Notes under the pieces: generated by a model | Seen by the model: only the letters and a program-made list of their open reading frames with translations | The model's database searches: none | Told to the model about the DNA's origin: nothing | Program-made: the position numbers and the translations under genes | Shown: positions 12,225 to 51,280 of the stretch, piece by piece | Layout of the letters: each line of letters begins with the position of its first letter | How positions within the stretch are numbered: position 1 is the first letter of the stretch | Assembly (NCBI GenBank): GCA_009760855.2 | Contig: WPIO01000054.1 | Location: 574,001 to 638,000, forward strand | Direction of reading: 5' to 3' | From: Cristatella mucedo | Lineage: Eukaryota > Bryozoa > Phylactolaemata > Cristatellidae | DNA length: 64,000 bases

Positions 12225-12573
12225 AACTGGGAGACTGAGCGAAAGTTGCTGAAGTACTCTTGATCCAGTGTTGCTTTCTTCGGTAGGGGCCTAACTTCAG
12301 CCTTTTGAGATGTGCAGGGACGTGACCCGAGGCTGATGACATGCTTACTTTGTTAGCTATGAGAAGTAGGACAGAGGGAATGAGGTCTAGCGGACTAGGA
12401 GTCTTCTTTGACTGGGAGATGAACTTCAGGACGATGTCACTCGTGGCCTCCTCGAATGCAGACGTTGAGGTGCTGCACGGAATTGGAGGGGAGGAGTCCT
12501 GCGGAATTGAGGGATAACAGTCGTTCACTATGCGACCCACATTGGAGCGAAAACTATTTTGTTCTGTGGACAT
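12225..12573 (-). pseudogene. LINE reverse transcriptase N-terminal fragment
   Basis: Minus-strand open stretch with KKTPSPLDLIPSVLL, GHVPAHLKRLKLGPY and an upstream acidic/Ser-rich linker. It resembles the start of the RT domain in L2/CR1-type ORF2 ('KSSPLDPIPTxLLK...'). Truncated on both sides. Confidence 0.5.
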
Positions 12574-15135
12574 TCGGAGGACTGCAATGGATTGCGCTAG
12601 TGACCACTTTTGAGCTCATTTGCACGAGAATGCGTGCGAAATGGCATGAGATGTGGTGGGTATTTTATAACGACGCGTGCTACAATATTCAATCGAACTG
12701 GGAGCTTCGAGCCGCCAATTTCCTGTTTATTTTCGCTAGAATACATTTCGGATGTTCGTTGAACCCGAGAGCGCCTAGCTCTCACAGCACCAAGCTCTAA
12801 AAATCAAAACTAGCTCTTACAGCGAGCAGTTGAAAAACGAGCTTAAAATGATGAGCTTGTGGTGGCGCCTATCTGAGTACCTATCTGAGAGAATTTTGAA
12901 GTCATGGCCTTCAACTTGTGTCGCGCCACTCAAAAGGAGGCTAAGGGAACACCCCTCCCACCGCTTACAGTGCCAAGATCACGACTGCAAACTCGTGCGG
13001 CATGCTCTGCCTGCAAAAGTGTTCGCCATCAATCCAGGATCGTTCCCTTTCGCCTTAGTACCCTTACCTTCGGCCAATTTTACGATCAACAAATCAACAC
13101 GACGCTCGAAGGCGTGCAGCCTGCGGCTTACTTTCCCGAGCGGCTCACTGGATGGCAGCTTCACCGTCTGCAGCATTATTCCCTGAGCGACTGCACTCGC
13201 TCGCACCTGCCTCTCACTGTCTCTCTGCTCTGGATTCGCGCTGCCCTCTCCGGTGCCTTTTCGCGAGGTCAACGTGCGCTTGCTTGCCTTACCAATTCGC
13301 CGGGCGCTCACTGCCGCCCGCATTCGGCTCGTCGATCGCAATTTGCCGAGCAGTCGGCTGCAAGAAGCACGAAAACGCTCGGGACGTCGTATTAATACCC
13401 CTTTTATTACGACTGCAGCCCCTCTCTGCACGCTACCGTCTGGAAGGCGGGCGGCACCCGACCGCCGCAGCCATCTTCCTTCGTTTTGCGACTCCCCGAT
13501 GAGAGGATGGGATGGATGAGGATCGCCTACTTCACTTCAGCGACTCCAGGAATCGACAGACCGGAAGCAGCTCACGCCCAGCCATTCTCTGCGAAGAGCA
13601 GGCACCACACTACTCCACTGAAACTCCCACCAATGGCGGCCATCCGTTCGTTGCACCGCCCAATGGGATGATTGTTGTTGGGCGAGGCTTGCATGGCACA
13701 GAGCCGGAAAGCCCGCCCGGTTAAACTTGCGATTTCGTGCCCAGCGGTGAGCTCCTGCAGATGAAGGGAGCAAGAGCTCCAGAGCTGAAGGGGAAGGCTT
13801 GGCGACTGGCTATTGGCTGATGAGAGGCCGAGCTTGGACAAGCCAAGTCGGGTGAAACTCGGAGCAGTGTACCAGAGAGGTGTCGGAGCACCGAGTATTT
13901 CGGTGCAGTTTCAGCGGGAGCACTTCCAACGTCGACGACAGGCCACAAATCAATTTATTGTCGAGGTGAAACAATGGAACGGCCATCATGGCACCGATCG
14001 GCCGCGACGCCGATCGACCAGGCTCCTACTCAAAAAAGGTAGTGTCAGCTTACTGCTAGATCATTAGAAAATCTGCCACCATACGAAAGGAGATGGGCTG
14101 GAAAATATACTCGGCGCTCCTAGTTCGGGCATGCACATGGAGGAGAAGCACCACGCCCCACACAGCCGTGCCAGCCGCCATTCAGCAGAGGTCAAGTCAC
14201 ACACCGATAGAGCAAGCACTGTAGCTGTGGCCATTTCTAGCTAAATCGTCCCGTGGCCGGCAGCAAAGCCTACTGTGCAGTATCGGCCCTCCTAAGCTAG
14301 CACAGGCAGCCACGTCAGGCGGCGCCACAGCCGCACACACAGCCGTGTAGTACGTACGATTGGGCACCAGGCTGCCCCTTAGCAGCCGCGGCAGTGTCAT
14401 GTCGAGCTGGGTGGACCCGGCGCAACAACAATGCGGCACACGGCACGCCAAAGGAGACAGGTGAAAGCACGCTTGCACACATCCAGCTTAAACGGAAGCA
14501 GCGAGCACAAGATCGGCACGGCCCGAAGCAGTCAGCTGCACACGTTGCAGAAGCCGCCGCTCGGCTCGGCCGATCTCAGCGATGCATGGTCGTCGAGGTT
14601 CGTTCGACCAATCGACCAATGGTGCGAGGCCGCCACGCACCGAGGTCTCACTCTCAGCTGCTTCTGCTAGGCGCCGGCTGCTTCCAGTCGGCTGCCGCCG
14701 GTCAGGAGGGTGACTGTACGCTGAGAACCAGTAGCTGCTGCAGGCGTGCTGGCGAGTCGTCACCACTAGCGGCAAAAAACCTCGGCAACTGAACTGCCGC
14801 CGCTGAAACTCGTGCTTTGCCTTCCTGTGGCCGAACAGCCGGCGCTGAAGCGGAGCGAGGGACTGAGCTGTCAGTTCGGCCGAGTTTCGACCCAGCTCTC
14901 CCAGATAGAGGTGGTAGCTCTCCCAGATAGAGGTAGCTATGAACAACAACAGGACGTCTGCACGGGACTCTTGGCCAGGCAGTCCTGGTCACCGAGTGCG
15001 GCTAGGGAAATCAGACACACGCATGGCCAGCACATGGCAGCTGCCCCAGACAGTTCGGATTATGCCGGCCAGGCTCAGCTGCCTCGGACACCTGTCCGGT
15101 GCAGGATGCACTGGATGCCGAGACGTTGGCGCCCT
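12574..15135 (-). other. Kindlin 3' UTR and flank
   Basis: No recognisable coding sequence. The part nearest the stop should be 3' UTR; candidate AATAAA signals are at 13954 and 13403. Open frames here on either strand are short, Arg/Ser/Ala-rich and unlike known proteins. Confidence 0.5.
13954..13959 (-). promoter_or_regulatory. Candidate kindlin poly(A) signal
   Basis: Minus-strand AATAAA about 1.18 kb past the kindlin stop codon. A second AATAAA lies at 13403-13408. No AATAAA was noticed closer to the stop. The choice needs transcript evidence. Confidence 0.3.
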
Positions 15136-38819
<23,684 letters not shown>

Positions 38820-40189
38820 GGTGTGGCTGTGCGTCAACCGTCAGCTCTGCTGCTGCTGCCGCCACAAGCCGCCTCAGTTGCCTGGTTGCTGCACACTACC
38901 AGTTGAATTTCCGAGATGCCGTCCACACAACCAATCAAGCAGGCTCTGCAACACAGCCAGGAGGATATAAGCAAAGCAAACAATGGAGCCTGCCTTGAGC
39001 AGTCCCTCTTTTTACGAGCAGCTCGACAGCATGGCGCGCCTTATAGCAGGACTTATGCCAGGATAGCAACTGCCTGAAGGCGGGTCGTCGTACATCACTG
39101 CGCTCAGTCACTGCAATCATGCCCAGAGAACATTAGTATCTCTTCTAGAAAAACTCTCTACAAAGGGCGACCGAGCTGCACCGATTTTTGTTCTGGCTTT
39201 TTCAACACGTGACTCACTGTGCCGCAACTGCTAGGCCAGCCGTTGGCAAGGAGACTAGGAGCATTTTTAGAGGCTTTAGAGCCACAGACGATCGACCAAG
39301 CAGCTTGGTGACGGCATTTTCACAGCGGCAAGCTTCAAGCTCAACACCAATCTCAATCTCTACTGCTTCGAAGTCCCACCACGGCCAGGCAGACCTTCCG
39401 GTCCATGGCTGATGCCACGGCTGCCGAGTGGCCAGCAAAATATCTCCCCCACAGCGAAATTCGAATTTCACACCCAGAGGGCGCCAGCCGGTCAGCGACG
39501 CCTCGAAACAAGTGAGCGAAAACGGGCACGCTGCCACTACCTCTGCAGCACAGCTAGCAGCTCCACTCCCACCCAATCCGGTGGAAGCACGTCTCTCATT
39601 GGTGTTTTGCTCCAACAGGCAGAAGCTTTTCTACAGCTCACCATTGCCACCACGTGGGGCCACGTGACACGTGAGGAGGACACGTGAGGAAGACAAACAA
39701 ATGGAGAAAAAGAATTCGTTCGACCTTAATCTGCTGTGCAACCGAATGTGCAGGCAAACTACTTCCTTCCTATCGTCATGTCCCAATGCTGCCAATGCCT
39801 CTCCAGTACCCACCCTGACAATGACCAACGAAAGGTGACAGACATTGCTCTGCAAGGTCGGTGATGGCTGCCTGAGCCGGGTCACGAGTCACAGAGACTA
39901 GAACACGATAAGCTTGATAAGTGAGGCAACCGATCTTGATTGAAACGATTTAATCAGCCAGGGCACGATGGCTAGGGGGAGAGCACTTCCCAGCTAGCCG
40001 GGATTCGGGGAGGGAGGGGCATCATCCCATTGCAGATAAGGAGCACCTCCTACTCCAAACTCCCCTTCTCTAAAAGTGTCCGGCAGTCTTGGTCAAGTGA
40101 CAGTCAGCAGCTGTCGGCACTGTACAGGGTGGGAGAACCGGATCAACTACTCCACATCTGAAGCTTGTACCCGAACTTTAGCGATGACA
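38820..40189. other. Kindlin 5' flank / possible 5' UTR
   Basis: The in-frame stop at 38841-38843 bounds the coding start. No clear TATA box or CpG island is seen immediately upstream, so the transcription start may be in a distant non-coding exon. Confidence 0.4.
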
Positions 40190-40318
40190 AGACCAAAGTA
40201 TTTACTTACCATTCAATTGAATTTCACTTTACAGCAAATGTAAAGCGCCTAGAGAGAGATTGAGTTCTCTAAGGGCGCTTTATCAAGTGAATTATTATTA
40301 TTATTATTATTATTACCA
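40190..40318 (+). mobile_element. L2/CR1-type LINE 3' tail with (ATT)n
   Basis: gcaaatgtaaagcgcctaga, gagttctctaagggcgcttt, atcaagtgaattattatta. Confidence 0.75.
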
Positions 40319-40731
40319 ACCTAATAGCTATATGGGCAAGCCTGGTGTCACACTCAAGGTGCATGACCTCACCCTTGTGATTGTTTCATTTAGCACCACT
40401 CCGACGAAGTGTGCTCGCAGCACTCTGGGCTGTTCCTAAACGAGGTGTCCGTGGCAGAGCCATTTCCTCCGCTGTCAAGTCGGCCTACTGTCGACTAAGG
40501 AACATCGCCAAACACAGGGTCTGCTTGGACAATAGCACAGCAGCCAAACTAGTTCAAACAAACAAACTAGTTCACTAGTTCACACGTTTGTGACATCTGA
40601 AATCATGACGCCCGGATCACTCTCATGCCCTTCATTCGGGACAAGAGCGGTAACAGTGGTAACAGGCTCCTCGTGACTCAATACGAGGCACGGAGCCGAC
40701 GGCCATTAAGACCGGGTTCGAGAGGATGGCT

Positions 40732-40938
40732 GCACTGGAATCCCACGAGCGCTGCTGCACTGGAATCCCACGAGCGCTGCTGCACTGGAATCCCACGAGC
40801 GCTGCTGCACTGGAATCCCACGAGCGCTGCTGCACTGAAATCCCACGAGCGCTGCTGCACTGAAATCCCACGAGCGCTGCTGCACTGAAATCCCACGAGC
40901 GCTGCTGCACTGAAATCCCACGAGCGCTGCTGCACTTG
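40732..40938. repeat. 25-bp minisatellite, about 8 copies
   Basis: Unit tgctgcactggaatcccacg+agcgc. Copies 1-4 carry TGGAATC and copies 5-8 carry TGAAATC at the same place. The unit contains no stop in any minus-strand frame, which creates long spurious open frames with a 25-residue period. Confidence 0.95.
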
Positions 40939-42024
40939 AGTCCGCTGGAATCGTTCTAGATGCCCGGCTGCCTAGTAGGCAGGCTGGTGGGCTCGGCTTG
41001 AAGCTTGTGCCACTGGCAAACAGTGGCTGGTCATAATCGACCAACACGATAAGCCTTTAACTGTGGGGAAATCAGAATTCACGCCCACGTTGTCTGCTGT
41101 CATGCTGCAGACTCTGTTGGCTGGCAGCCAACTCGAACACTACCCTGCCACTCCCACTCCCTCAGGCTGCCGGGCAGTCGTTACCACCATCCATATACAT
41201 ATGCACATCGGCAGTTGCAGACAGTCAGTCCACGGCTTCCCTTGCAGGCAGCAGAGCGATTATGGTGAGGCCATTAACGCAGGGGCTCGTGGCAGCAGCA
41301 TTCCAGCATGCTGACTCATCAGGAAGATCACAGCAGGGAGAGAGCTCCAAGCAGCAACAGCCACGTAAGAGGCAGCAGCCAGCAGCAGCTGCCATGCTGT
41401 CTCTGGCGGTCAATAGGGGCTGCAGCAGCAGCAGCAGCCAGCTGCTGCAGACCCTATTGCTAGGCTCTTCGACGGGAGTGAGCTCTTCGCTTCAACCGGA
41501 TGAGGCTTTCCTGGCGCCCCACCCTCCCCCCCCCCCAGTCTCCGTGGGTAATACACAACCGAGCCACTCATACGGAACATCCGGGAAAGACCTGTCGGGC
41601 AAATGCCAACAGGGACAATTGCCACGGCGAACGGACAGAATTGCACACACGGCGGCGGCTGAAACATGCCTTCCGGAAGGATTCTGTCTGCAAAGTATAG
41701 GACGATCTGGTATGCTAGTCCAAGTAAAGCAAAAACTTATCTGTAAATGCATGGTAAATATACGGTCCGAAAAAAATGGTCGGCCAATGAGCACACACTT
41801 CCGTTTCCGGAATCAAAATAATACCTCGCTCTTCTTGCATTTGGGCAAAAATAAAGGTTGGCTGATTTAACCTCAGCCTCATTTGTAGAAGGGGTAGAAT
41901 AGCGCGATCAGCCAGCACAGCCACCGCCACAGCTGTGGCTGTGAAAAATACAGGTGCCCCCCCACAGCCCAAGACTCAAAGAGCCCACGACCGGTGCGTA
42001 TATCTATGTGCGTGCGCGCGCGTG

Positions 42025-42025
42025 C

Positions 42026-42062
<37 letters not shown>

Positions 42063-42071
42063 CGTGCGTGC

Positions 42072-42109
<38 letters not shown>

Positions 42110-42110
42110 T
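42025..42110. repeat. (GT)n/(GC)n/(TA)n microsatellite
   Basis: GT repeat with GTGC interruptions then TA repeat. Confidence 0.95.
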
Positions 42111-43365
42111 CGACAGTCCACTAGCAGGCCGGAGACAGCCAGCCGGCGGCCCTAGTTTCGATGACATCCACCCACAGGCGTTTAAAGTCCTACAAACTCA
42201 AAGTGAACAACTGAAGGGTGTAAACAGTCATGGTACTGCCAAGTTACTCCTAGCAGAAACGGGTGTACCTCACAGTCCCCAAGTCCACTAAAAACGAAAG
42301 TATGGCCCCCGTAGCAGCACATGGCTATGGCCGAGCAAGAGGCAGGAATGAGTCGTCATCTGCTGTTGCTGCTGCTGCTATTGCAATGCCACACAAAAAA
42401 GTCCGTCACTAGTGCGAAAGTAGAAGCGCAGCAACCTAAGCAAAGCACGAAGGCCTGCCGCTTGCAATAAACCAACCGCTGACGATAAAGCACTCGAAAT
42501 TGTTTAAGCAAAACTAATAGGCATAACCGAATTAGCAAAAGCGAAAAGCTGTGCCTGCACATTGCTGCTGATATGTCAGATGACTTCCGACAGACTCGTT
42601 CACAAGCTTACCGTAGCTCAAGCTCAGCGAGGTAATTCACAGACAGGCAAACCAAGCCGAGAGCTAAGACTCACCAACCGGCAGATCCAAGACTGTGGGC
42701 ACTTGCTTGCACCTTATATAAGGTCGTGAGTCTTACATTAACCTTGTTGCATGCATAATCATGCATAACGCTGCGAGTGGCTGTCATAAGCGTTCAAAGT
42801 CGGCGGCCAGAAGCCCTAGTTATAACCACGGGCATTGCACAATACTTCTACGGAGATAGGATCTTCTCTTCACTTTATCAAGTAGGAGGAGGGGGGGGCA
42901 ACTTGACTCACTCATCATCACACACACTAACATGCTGCCTATGGATCTGCAACTGCCTCTCCCAAGGGAAGAGAAGAATTATTTATCAAGTAGGAACTCA
43001 TCACACACAAGAAAGAGGAAGTAGTACTCATCATCATCACACACACACACTAGCATGCTGCCTCTCCCAAGGGAAGAGAAGGAGAGGCAGGAGTTGCAGG
43101 TTGCAGGACCCGGCATGGATTGCAAAGATTCCGGACACTGTTAAAAGACCTATCACCCGTTGAATGGGCAGGCCTGCAGAGGTTGCAACCGTTGAACGGC
43201 GTAAAGGCAATGGCACAGGCCGAAGCAGAGGCCGTGGGTGGCAGCAGCCCGGAGGCTGCTGAATGGAATGCCAGGCATAGGTCACAGCAGACATAGGCGC
43301 CAGCCTGCCAGGTGCCTGATCAACTGCTGCTGCTCCTCCGGCGACCTGGATGAATCAGCAGCCAC

Positions 43366-43383
43366 GGGGGGGGGGGGGGGGGG
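43366..43383. repeat. Poly-G run
   Basis: 18 consecutive G, 28 bp before a long CT tract. Confidence 0.95.
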
Positions 43384-43408
43384 AATGAATCAGCAGCCAG
43401 ACAGCATC

Positions 43409-43725
<317 letters not shown>

Positions 43726-44033
43726 CAGCATGAGCCACCACCACCGCAGGCAGCTCGTGCCTCATACAAGGCCAACTCGACTAATTGCTAACGTGCAGCC
43801 TCTTTTCCGAAGCTCCGGCACTACTGCAGCACTGCTACCGTTCCACTGCAACCTTGCCCAGCAAGAAAGAGAAGAGCCGAAGGGCAGGCACGAAAGAGAG
43901 CCGAACCGACCCAAACGACATTCAAAGCCCAGCAGCAGCAGCAGCACCACGTCTACGATATACAATGCACACTTCATGTAGAATGCCAATGGCTGAAGAA
44001 GACAGCAAACAGTAGCCACTATAATATACATTT

Positions 44034-44105
44034 ATAATTATATATATATATATAATATTAAATATATATATATATATATATATAATCATATAATTTCTAT
44101 ATATA
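44034..44105. repeat. (TA)n microsatellite
   Basis: TA-rich tract with AATA interruptions. Confidence 0.9.
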
Positions 44106-45387
44106 AAAAAGCTAAGCAGAAAGATCTATCATCGGACTTCGGTATCGACGGGACCAGGCAAAGAGCAGGAGCAAGCAGCAGGAACAGAAACACCTGCTGG
44201 GGAGGGGCGTGGCCAACGCTGGTTTTATGTCCGCCTGTCCCCAAATTTGCACGCATCTCTGCATCTATGCAGAGCTGCGCATAACAACCTACACTGCTGC
44301 TCCAAAGTCACAGAGCGTCCTGGACACCTCTAAACACAACGACTGCATTGACTGCAGCCCACACAATCAATGAAATTCACCACCTCCCACGTACATGAGC
44401 ATTTCCCTTAGCAGCACTCTAAAAAAGCCGGTACTTCAGCTAAAGAACTTGTGCATTTTGGAGGCACTTCTGATGCTCCGTTTTTGCCAGGAAAGCATTT
44501 CCCCTAAGTAATACTCTACGGCCAATAAGCTGTATACTAAGAGAGTTGCACACTAAGAGAGTTACACACTGAGAGAACGAAATCTCTAACCAGGCGCTTT
44601 ACAACTCGCTGCAAGAGAAGCAAGAGGCTAATGATGACTATACGATTACAACATGCAGCTCGAATTTACCTCTTAGTGGGCTGGCTTTGAAAAAACACCA
44701 ACTTGCTGTACAGCTACCGAAATGCTCTCACACAGTGAGCAACAGCAGTCAAACGACAGGAAATGGCATGCCCACAATGCCGGGAATGTCGGGAGTCCTC
44801 TGAGTGTATAGAAATGCTGCGAACATGGCCGTGCATGCAATTGACAGGCGAAATGTTAAAACCAAAGCTCCAAGTGCTATGTATGTAAATAAACCTCAGG
44901 GCCTTCAGTACAGTAGAAAAATTCGGAGGCCCATACTCATAGAGCTTTACGCCCCGGCTACCGAACTCACGCATTATGCCAAGCCGGATACTCAACCGTT
45001 TCCCAAAATCCCAGATGCACCACTACAGAATCGCTAGAAATGTATATCGTACATTTTTTCGATATATAACACACGATGGAAAGTGGAAACCGGGGATTTT
45101 CTGACACTTGGTTCAGTGGGACCAGCTTTGTGGCCATTTTGGTCCATGCAGCCGCCGGCTGGCGGAAAAGCACACTTCGATCGGCATGCGATTGGCATGG
45201 TTGCCAAGCGAGAGACACTGGCACATGGAAGACAAGCCTGCTGCTTCTTTGTCACTCAGATTGCATGACACTCACCGATTCGGCAACGCTGACAAGTGAC
45301 ACCCATTGGGCAACACGATTCGCTGATTGGGCCCCTGACTCTTGCAGATCCGAAAAACGCTAGAGCAGTAGCTCTGCCACAACAGAC

Positions 45388-45498
45388 AGCCCTCAGCAGT
45401 CAGTCCTCAGCAGTCAGCCCTCAGCAGTCAGCCCTCAGCAGTCAGTCAGCCCTCAGCAGTCAGCCCTCAGCAGTCAGCCCTCAGCAGTCAGCCCTCAC
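45388..45498. repeat. 14-bp tandem repeat, about 8 copies
   Basis: Unit cagtcagccctcag with occasional cagtcagt variants. Confidence 0.9.
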
Positions 45499-45663
45499 CG
45501 CCCCTCCCCCCACGGCGGTGCATGCCAGTGCTCACACCACGACACGCGCATCCCACCAGCCAGCTTTGAGCATCAACGCGCCGGTGCCACTAGAGGGCTT
45601 GCTAGATAGAGCGTGCTCGTGCAGGAGGGAGGAAGCCCAGTGAGCCATTCACGGCTTCACTGG

Positions 45664-45664
45664 C

Positions 45665-45692
<28 letters not shown>
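45664..45692. repeat. Poly-G run
   Basis: About 28 consecutive G. Confidence 0.95.
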
Positions 45693-45695
<3 letters not shown>

Positions 45696-45796
45696 AGCTG
45701 CAAAAGCCAAACGCTGACATTAAGCTAACCGACATGCAATGCAGCAAGACACGACCAGCAGTCGTGACAAAACAGTCCTTTCAAACTCAGTCAGCA

Positions 45797-46535
<739 letters not shown>

Positions 46536-47890
46536 TTATTAGTATAGCAGCAGCAAAATGTATAGCTAACGAGGAAGACCGAGATTCAGGTACTAAGACC
46601 TTCGTGACCCTTGACCAGTCCAGGAGGCGACTGCGATGCGACCAGGGGCAGCAGCCTCGTGAGCCCTGAAAACGAGGGGGGTAAGATGCATGACGAATTA
46701 GCTACCCTGCCACTCTCAACCAATTCCATTACCTTTTGACAGGCAGAGCCCGTGCACGCACACGCGCACACACACACACACAGGTACAGACCACTCACCA
46801 CTCGGCTGTCTCGAGTCAGCCAGTGGAAAGTGAGACAGAGCGTCTGCATCAGTGGCCACTAAACTTTCAGCTGCTCCCAGCACCGCGTACTTGGACTCGC
46901 TCTGCACGCAGGTGGGGAGAACTGGCTACTGTGAACCCGCCTCTGCCCAAAAGTGGACTCACTTAGCGGATTACACTGAGCACTGAGCTTCGTCCACCTT
47001 ACACAGCCTGCTCGGCCAGTGACCCTCCCTCCCTCCTGCATAGACCGAAATTGGCTATAAATCAGCATGATGCATCATAACTCTAAAGTTTTGTAGCAAT
47101 TGACAAAGGGGAGTGGCACGATAATCCTCGGCAGCTCACCAAGGAGCAGCTGCATAAGCTGCATAAGCTGCAATTGTCGAGCCTACCCCCTACCCCCTCG
47201 CTTGTCAGTCAGGAGACACAGACCGATAAGCAGACAGATCTAGCCTCTCAGTAGCGCGACCAGGTGAGGCCACCCTAACTGCTAACTGCTGCCATCCTAA
47301 TCGTTGCCAATGAACCGGCAACAATCGCAGCTGCTGCAGCCCTACTACCCACCGGGTGAGCTCTGCCACACCTCCTATGCCGGCTGCTGCTGGCAGCACC
47401 AAGTCTGCCTAATCTCCCAGCGCGTTGGCAGCGCCGCCGCTGCCACCGTTAGGCGGCAGCGGGCGAGGAACCTGGGAGAGCTGCAGCAGCAGCAAGAGTA
47501 AGAAGGAAATTGCCTGCCGGCATGGCGGTCCTTCTTTCAGGCGGCTCTCGCGCGCGCAGTTTTCCTTCAATGGCAGCTTCGGAGAGATCACATTCTAGGG
47601 TCAACAAAGGTGACTGGCTGAGCAAAACGACCGCGCCGCAGCAGCAGCCGCCGGGTGTCGGTGCAGCACGGTCTCCCTTTGCAGAGGAAGCTTCAAATAG
47701 CGGACAGCAGAAGGAAGGGCGATGGCCTCCTGGGCAGTGGAGCACTGCTTGCGTCGGCGTCGGAAACTAAAGACCTGGCTCTGGGCACAAGTGAAGATGG
47801 CAGCGAGAGAGCTCCGCCTGGCACGCCTGCACACACTGCAGGCGTGACGAGGGCAGCGGTCTGCAGCCAAGCAACGACACTGCGGGGAGG

Positions 47891-48224
<334 letters not shown>

Positions 48225-49007
48225 TAATTCGTCATGTCTTACCTAATTTACTACTGCATCACTCCATCCCATGGCCCCATTGGTTGCCAGCTGTCGGCAA
48301 CTGAGGCTCCCAAACGATGCTAGCAGACACAGGCAAGAGAAACACGAAGAGCTGGAGAATGGGGTCGGGTGGTGGATGAAAAAGTAGACTCTCCCAAGTT
48401 GCCACTTCCAATTCGGGGCAAAACGGGCCAATAAGAAAGCGGTGAGAGCACTATTAACTAGCAGCTTGAAATTCCCAGCCTTGCAGGAATACCAGCCAGT
48501 CATCGCGATAGGCAGCAAGCAGCAGGCAGTTGCTGCCACGAGCAGTAGGTAGGGACTCGGTGGAACCGCCGATCGGATCGCCGTTCAGCAGGCATTGTGC
48601 TGGCCGACAAGCAGGCACCGAATCCCGTGAAAGAATGACAGTAAACCAGGTCGGGAAGTCAATGTCAGTAGCCAGCTTGCCCACAATGAGAAGAGAGGAG
48701 ACAGAGACGAGGCATCGACGGTTGGAGCAAGCTGGTTCCCGGACGAGACCAGCGAGTGGCTGGCTGTGCCAGTGCCGATGCGCACACGAGCCACGTGACC
48801 ACAAGCAAACGGCCAGAAAGAACAGCGGTGGTGGTGCATTCACGAACGAGCATGACACAATCACCGAGGCAACATCGTTGAGGGGTCGACTGCTGTGCAA
48901 GCAGGACAAGAAAATAGGTGAAAACGTGCATTGCTCGGCAACGCCTCAAACACCAAGCTGAACGATTACACCACAGGTGTCGGCCCCAGCACACATTGGA
49001 GGCCAAG

Positions 49008-49224
49008 GCAGCAGCAGCAGCAGAAGTAGCAGCAGCAGAAGTAGCAGCAGCAGAAGCAGCAGCAGCAGAACCAGCAGAAGCAGAAGTAGCAGCAGCAGAA
49101 GCAGCAGCACCAGAACCAGCAGAAGCAGCAGCAGCAGCAGAAGTAGCAGCAGCAGCAGAAGCAGAAGCAGCAGAAGCAGCAGCAGCAGAAGTAGCAGCAG
49201 CAGCAGAAGCAGCAGCAGAAGCAG

Positions 49225-49271
<47 letters not shown>

Positions 49272-49388
49272 GCAGCAGCAGAAGTAGTAGCAGCAGCAGC
49301 AGAAGCATCAGAAGCAGAAGCAGAAGCAGCAGCAGCAGAAGCAGCAGCAGCAGAAGCAGCAGCAGCAGAAGCAGAAGCAGCAGCAGCC
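49008..49388. repeat. Imperfect (AGC)n/(AGA) triplet array
   Basis: About 380 bp of GCAGCAGCAGAAG-type units. Confidence 0.95.
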
Positions 49389-50116
49389 GCGGTCGCTGAG
49401 GCTGCACAGTGGCTCCACTCAGCTAAGCAGCAGAGCAGCATGAGCTGCTGGAGTTAAATCAAGTAGCAACTTGTTAAGAAACTTTTCAAGAACCTTCGAT
49501 GCGAGAGCCCCCTACCTCCACCGTGCAAACACTAACAATAGATGCATCGATCTCCCCCGAGCAGCAACAGGCCCAAAGGCCAACCGGGCCTTACACACGC
49601 CTGCTGCAGCCGATGACAGTACGGACGGCTGCCCATGCGGCATGCCAAATGACATGGAAACAGGACGGCTGCTGCTGCTGCTACTGCGGCAGCAGCGGCA
49701 CTCAGCAACAGCTGCAACTGCAGCTGTCACTGAAGGAAGCTTTTCAAAGCAGCAGCAGCAGCATAGGATCGGTCAAGACCGGACCGTCGGCTGACGGTGC
49801 CGCTTATAAAGAAAGAGTAAATAAAGAAGGCCGGCTCAGTCGGAACGGAACCGTGTGCACCAAGGCGAAACCCCCAGCACCAAATGGCAAGCAGTGGAAG
49901 GAGAACGAGAGAGGACCAGAAGTGGGCTCGAGTCGAGGTAACCAATCCGACGGTGGAGGCCGTGGCAGCGTAGTTAACTCGGCTGCGACACGAGAAGCAG
50001 CCGAGGTCGCTAGGCAGCCAACTCGAGGTTCAATCGCCCCTCTGCAGAGGAGAAATGCCTATCCATAGGGTCAAGCGCTGCCCAGCTAGCTCGATGGTGC
50101 AGCTAGCCAGAGGTCT

Positions 50117-50147
<31 letters not shown>

Positions 50148-51241
50148 GGGGTGAGCAGCAGCAGCCAAGCAGCAGCCAGCCCCCCCTGCTCGGCTGGAGG
50201 CAGCACGTGGTCCTAATAGAATCCTGCCTGCCGGGGCTGTGCAGGCGATGGACGACTCCAGCGAAGCTAGCTAGCAGTGCAGGAGCCACAAACCGCTACT
50301 AGCTAGCGAAACAAGCAGGGTGGAGGCACGGCTGAACCCCTGTGCACGTCCGCTTCTGCTGCTTCTGCTGCAACCGCTGCTGCTCCACCGAGCGCCTGCA
50401 TCAAGGAGGGTCCGCCCACTCGAAAAGGGCTGGCTGGCGGGGCTGCCCCGCCCCCTGAGGTCTGCTGGATGGATGGAGGCTGGTACAATGTCATGGTCTA
50501 ACTCTCCTTAAAAGGGACCGGCTCTCAGAAGCGAGTTCCAAGCACCAGGTCATCAGGCGGGGCTGCCTTGAGCACACGCTGCCTAGGAGTGCTGCTGCTG
50601 CTGCTCGAGTCGGGCTTGCGTCTGCTCGAGTCTTCCGAGTTGGCTTGAGTCTGCTCGAGTCGGGCTTGAAAGTGTCTCACCAACAGTGCGCGCCTCAAGC
50701 CTACGGCTCCGGTCGGTATCCCGCCTGTCACAGCTCGTGTCGCCGGTCCTCAGAGGAGACCCGCCATCCGGGCTGCGGGGTCTCTTTGGAGGGTAAATGC
50801 GAGCTTGCCGAGCGACCGACCGGCTACCGACCGGGCTTGAAACTGCCAACGACCGATACAGAGCTCGCCGAGCATGGATTCGTAACGAGGCTCTGGCTCA
50901 GAAGGCGACCGACCGACCGACGTGAAAAGAGACTTCACGCACCCGCGGCGGCCACAGGCGCGAGGCTGCCCGGGCCTCGGTGCCTTGAGGTCTGAACGTG
51001 ATGCAGCAGAGGAGCAATAGCAGCAGCAGCAGCGGCGGCAGCAACTGCGACAGCAGAGGCAGCAGCAGCGGCGGCAGCAACTGCCTCAGGTCAAGCAGCT
51101 CAGCCCCCCCCACCACCAGTCACGTGGAAGCTATGACTGCTGGCCACTTTCAGCATCAAGAACTGTGAAGCAGCGGATCGGCAGTAAACATCGGCAGTCA
51201 TCGTCATGACAACGACTGGCGCCTTCATGTCCCGCGAGCAC

Positions 51242-51280
<39 letters not shown>

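Noticed and set aside
40732-40938. Repeat array considered as a CRISPR
   Set aside because: Copies are contiguous with no spacers, in an intron-bearing animal genome; it is a minisatellite.
48918-49457. Poly-Ala/Glu, poly-Leu and Ser-Arg frames
   Set aside because: All come from the imperfect AGC triplet array. The Ser-Arg frame is not an SR protein.
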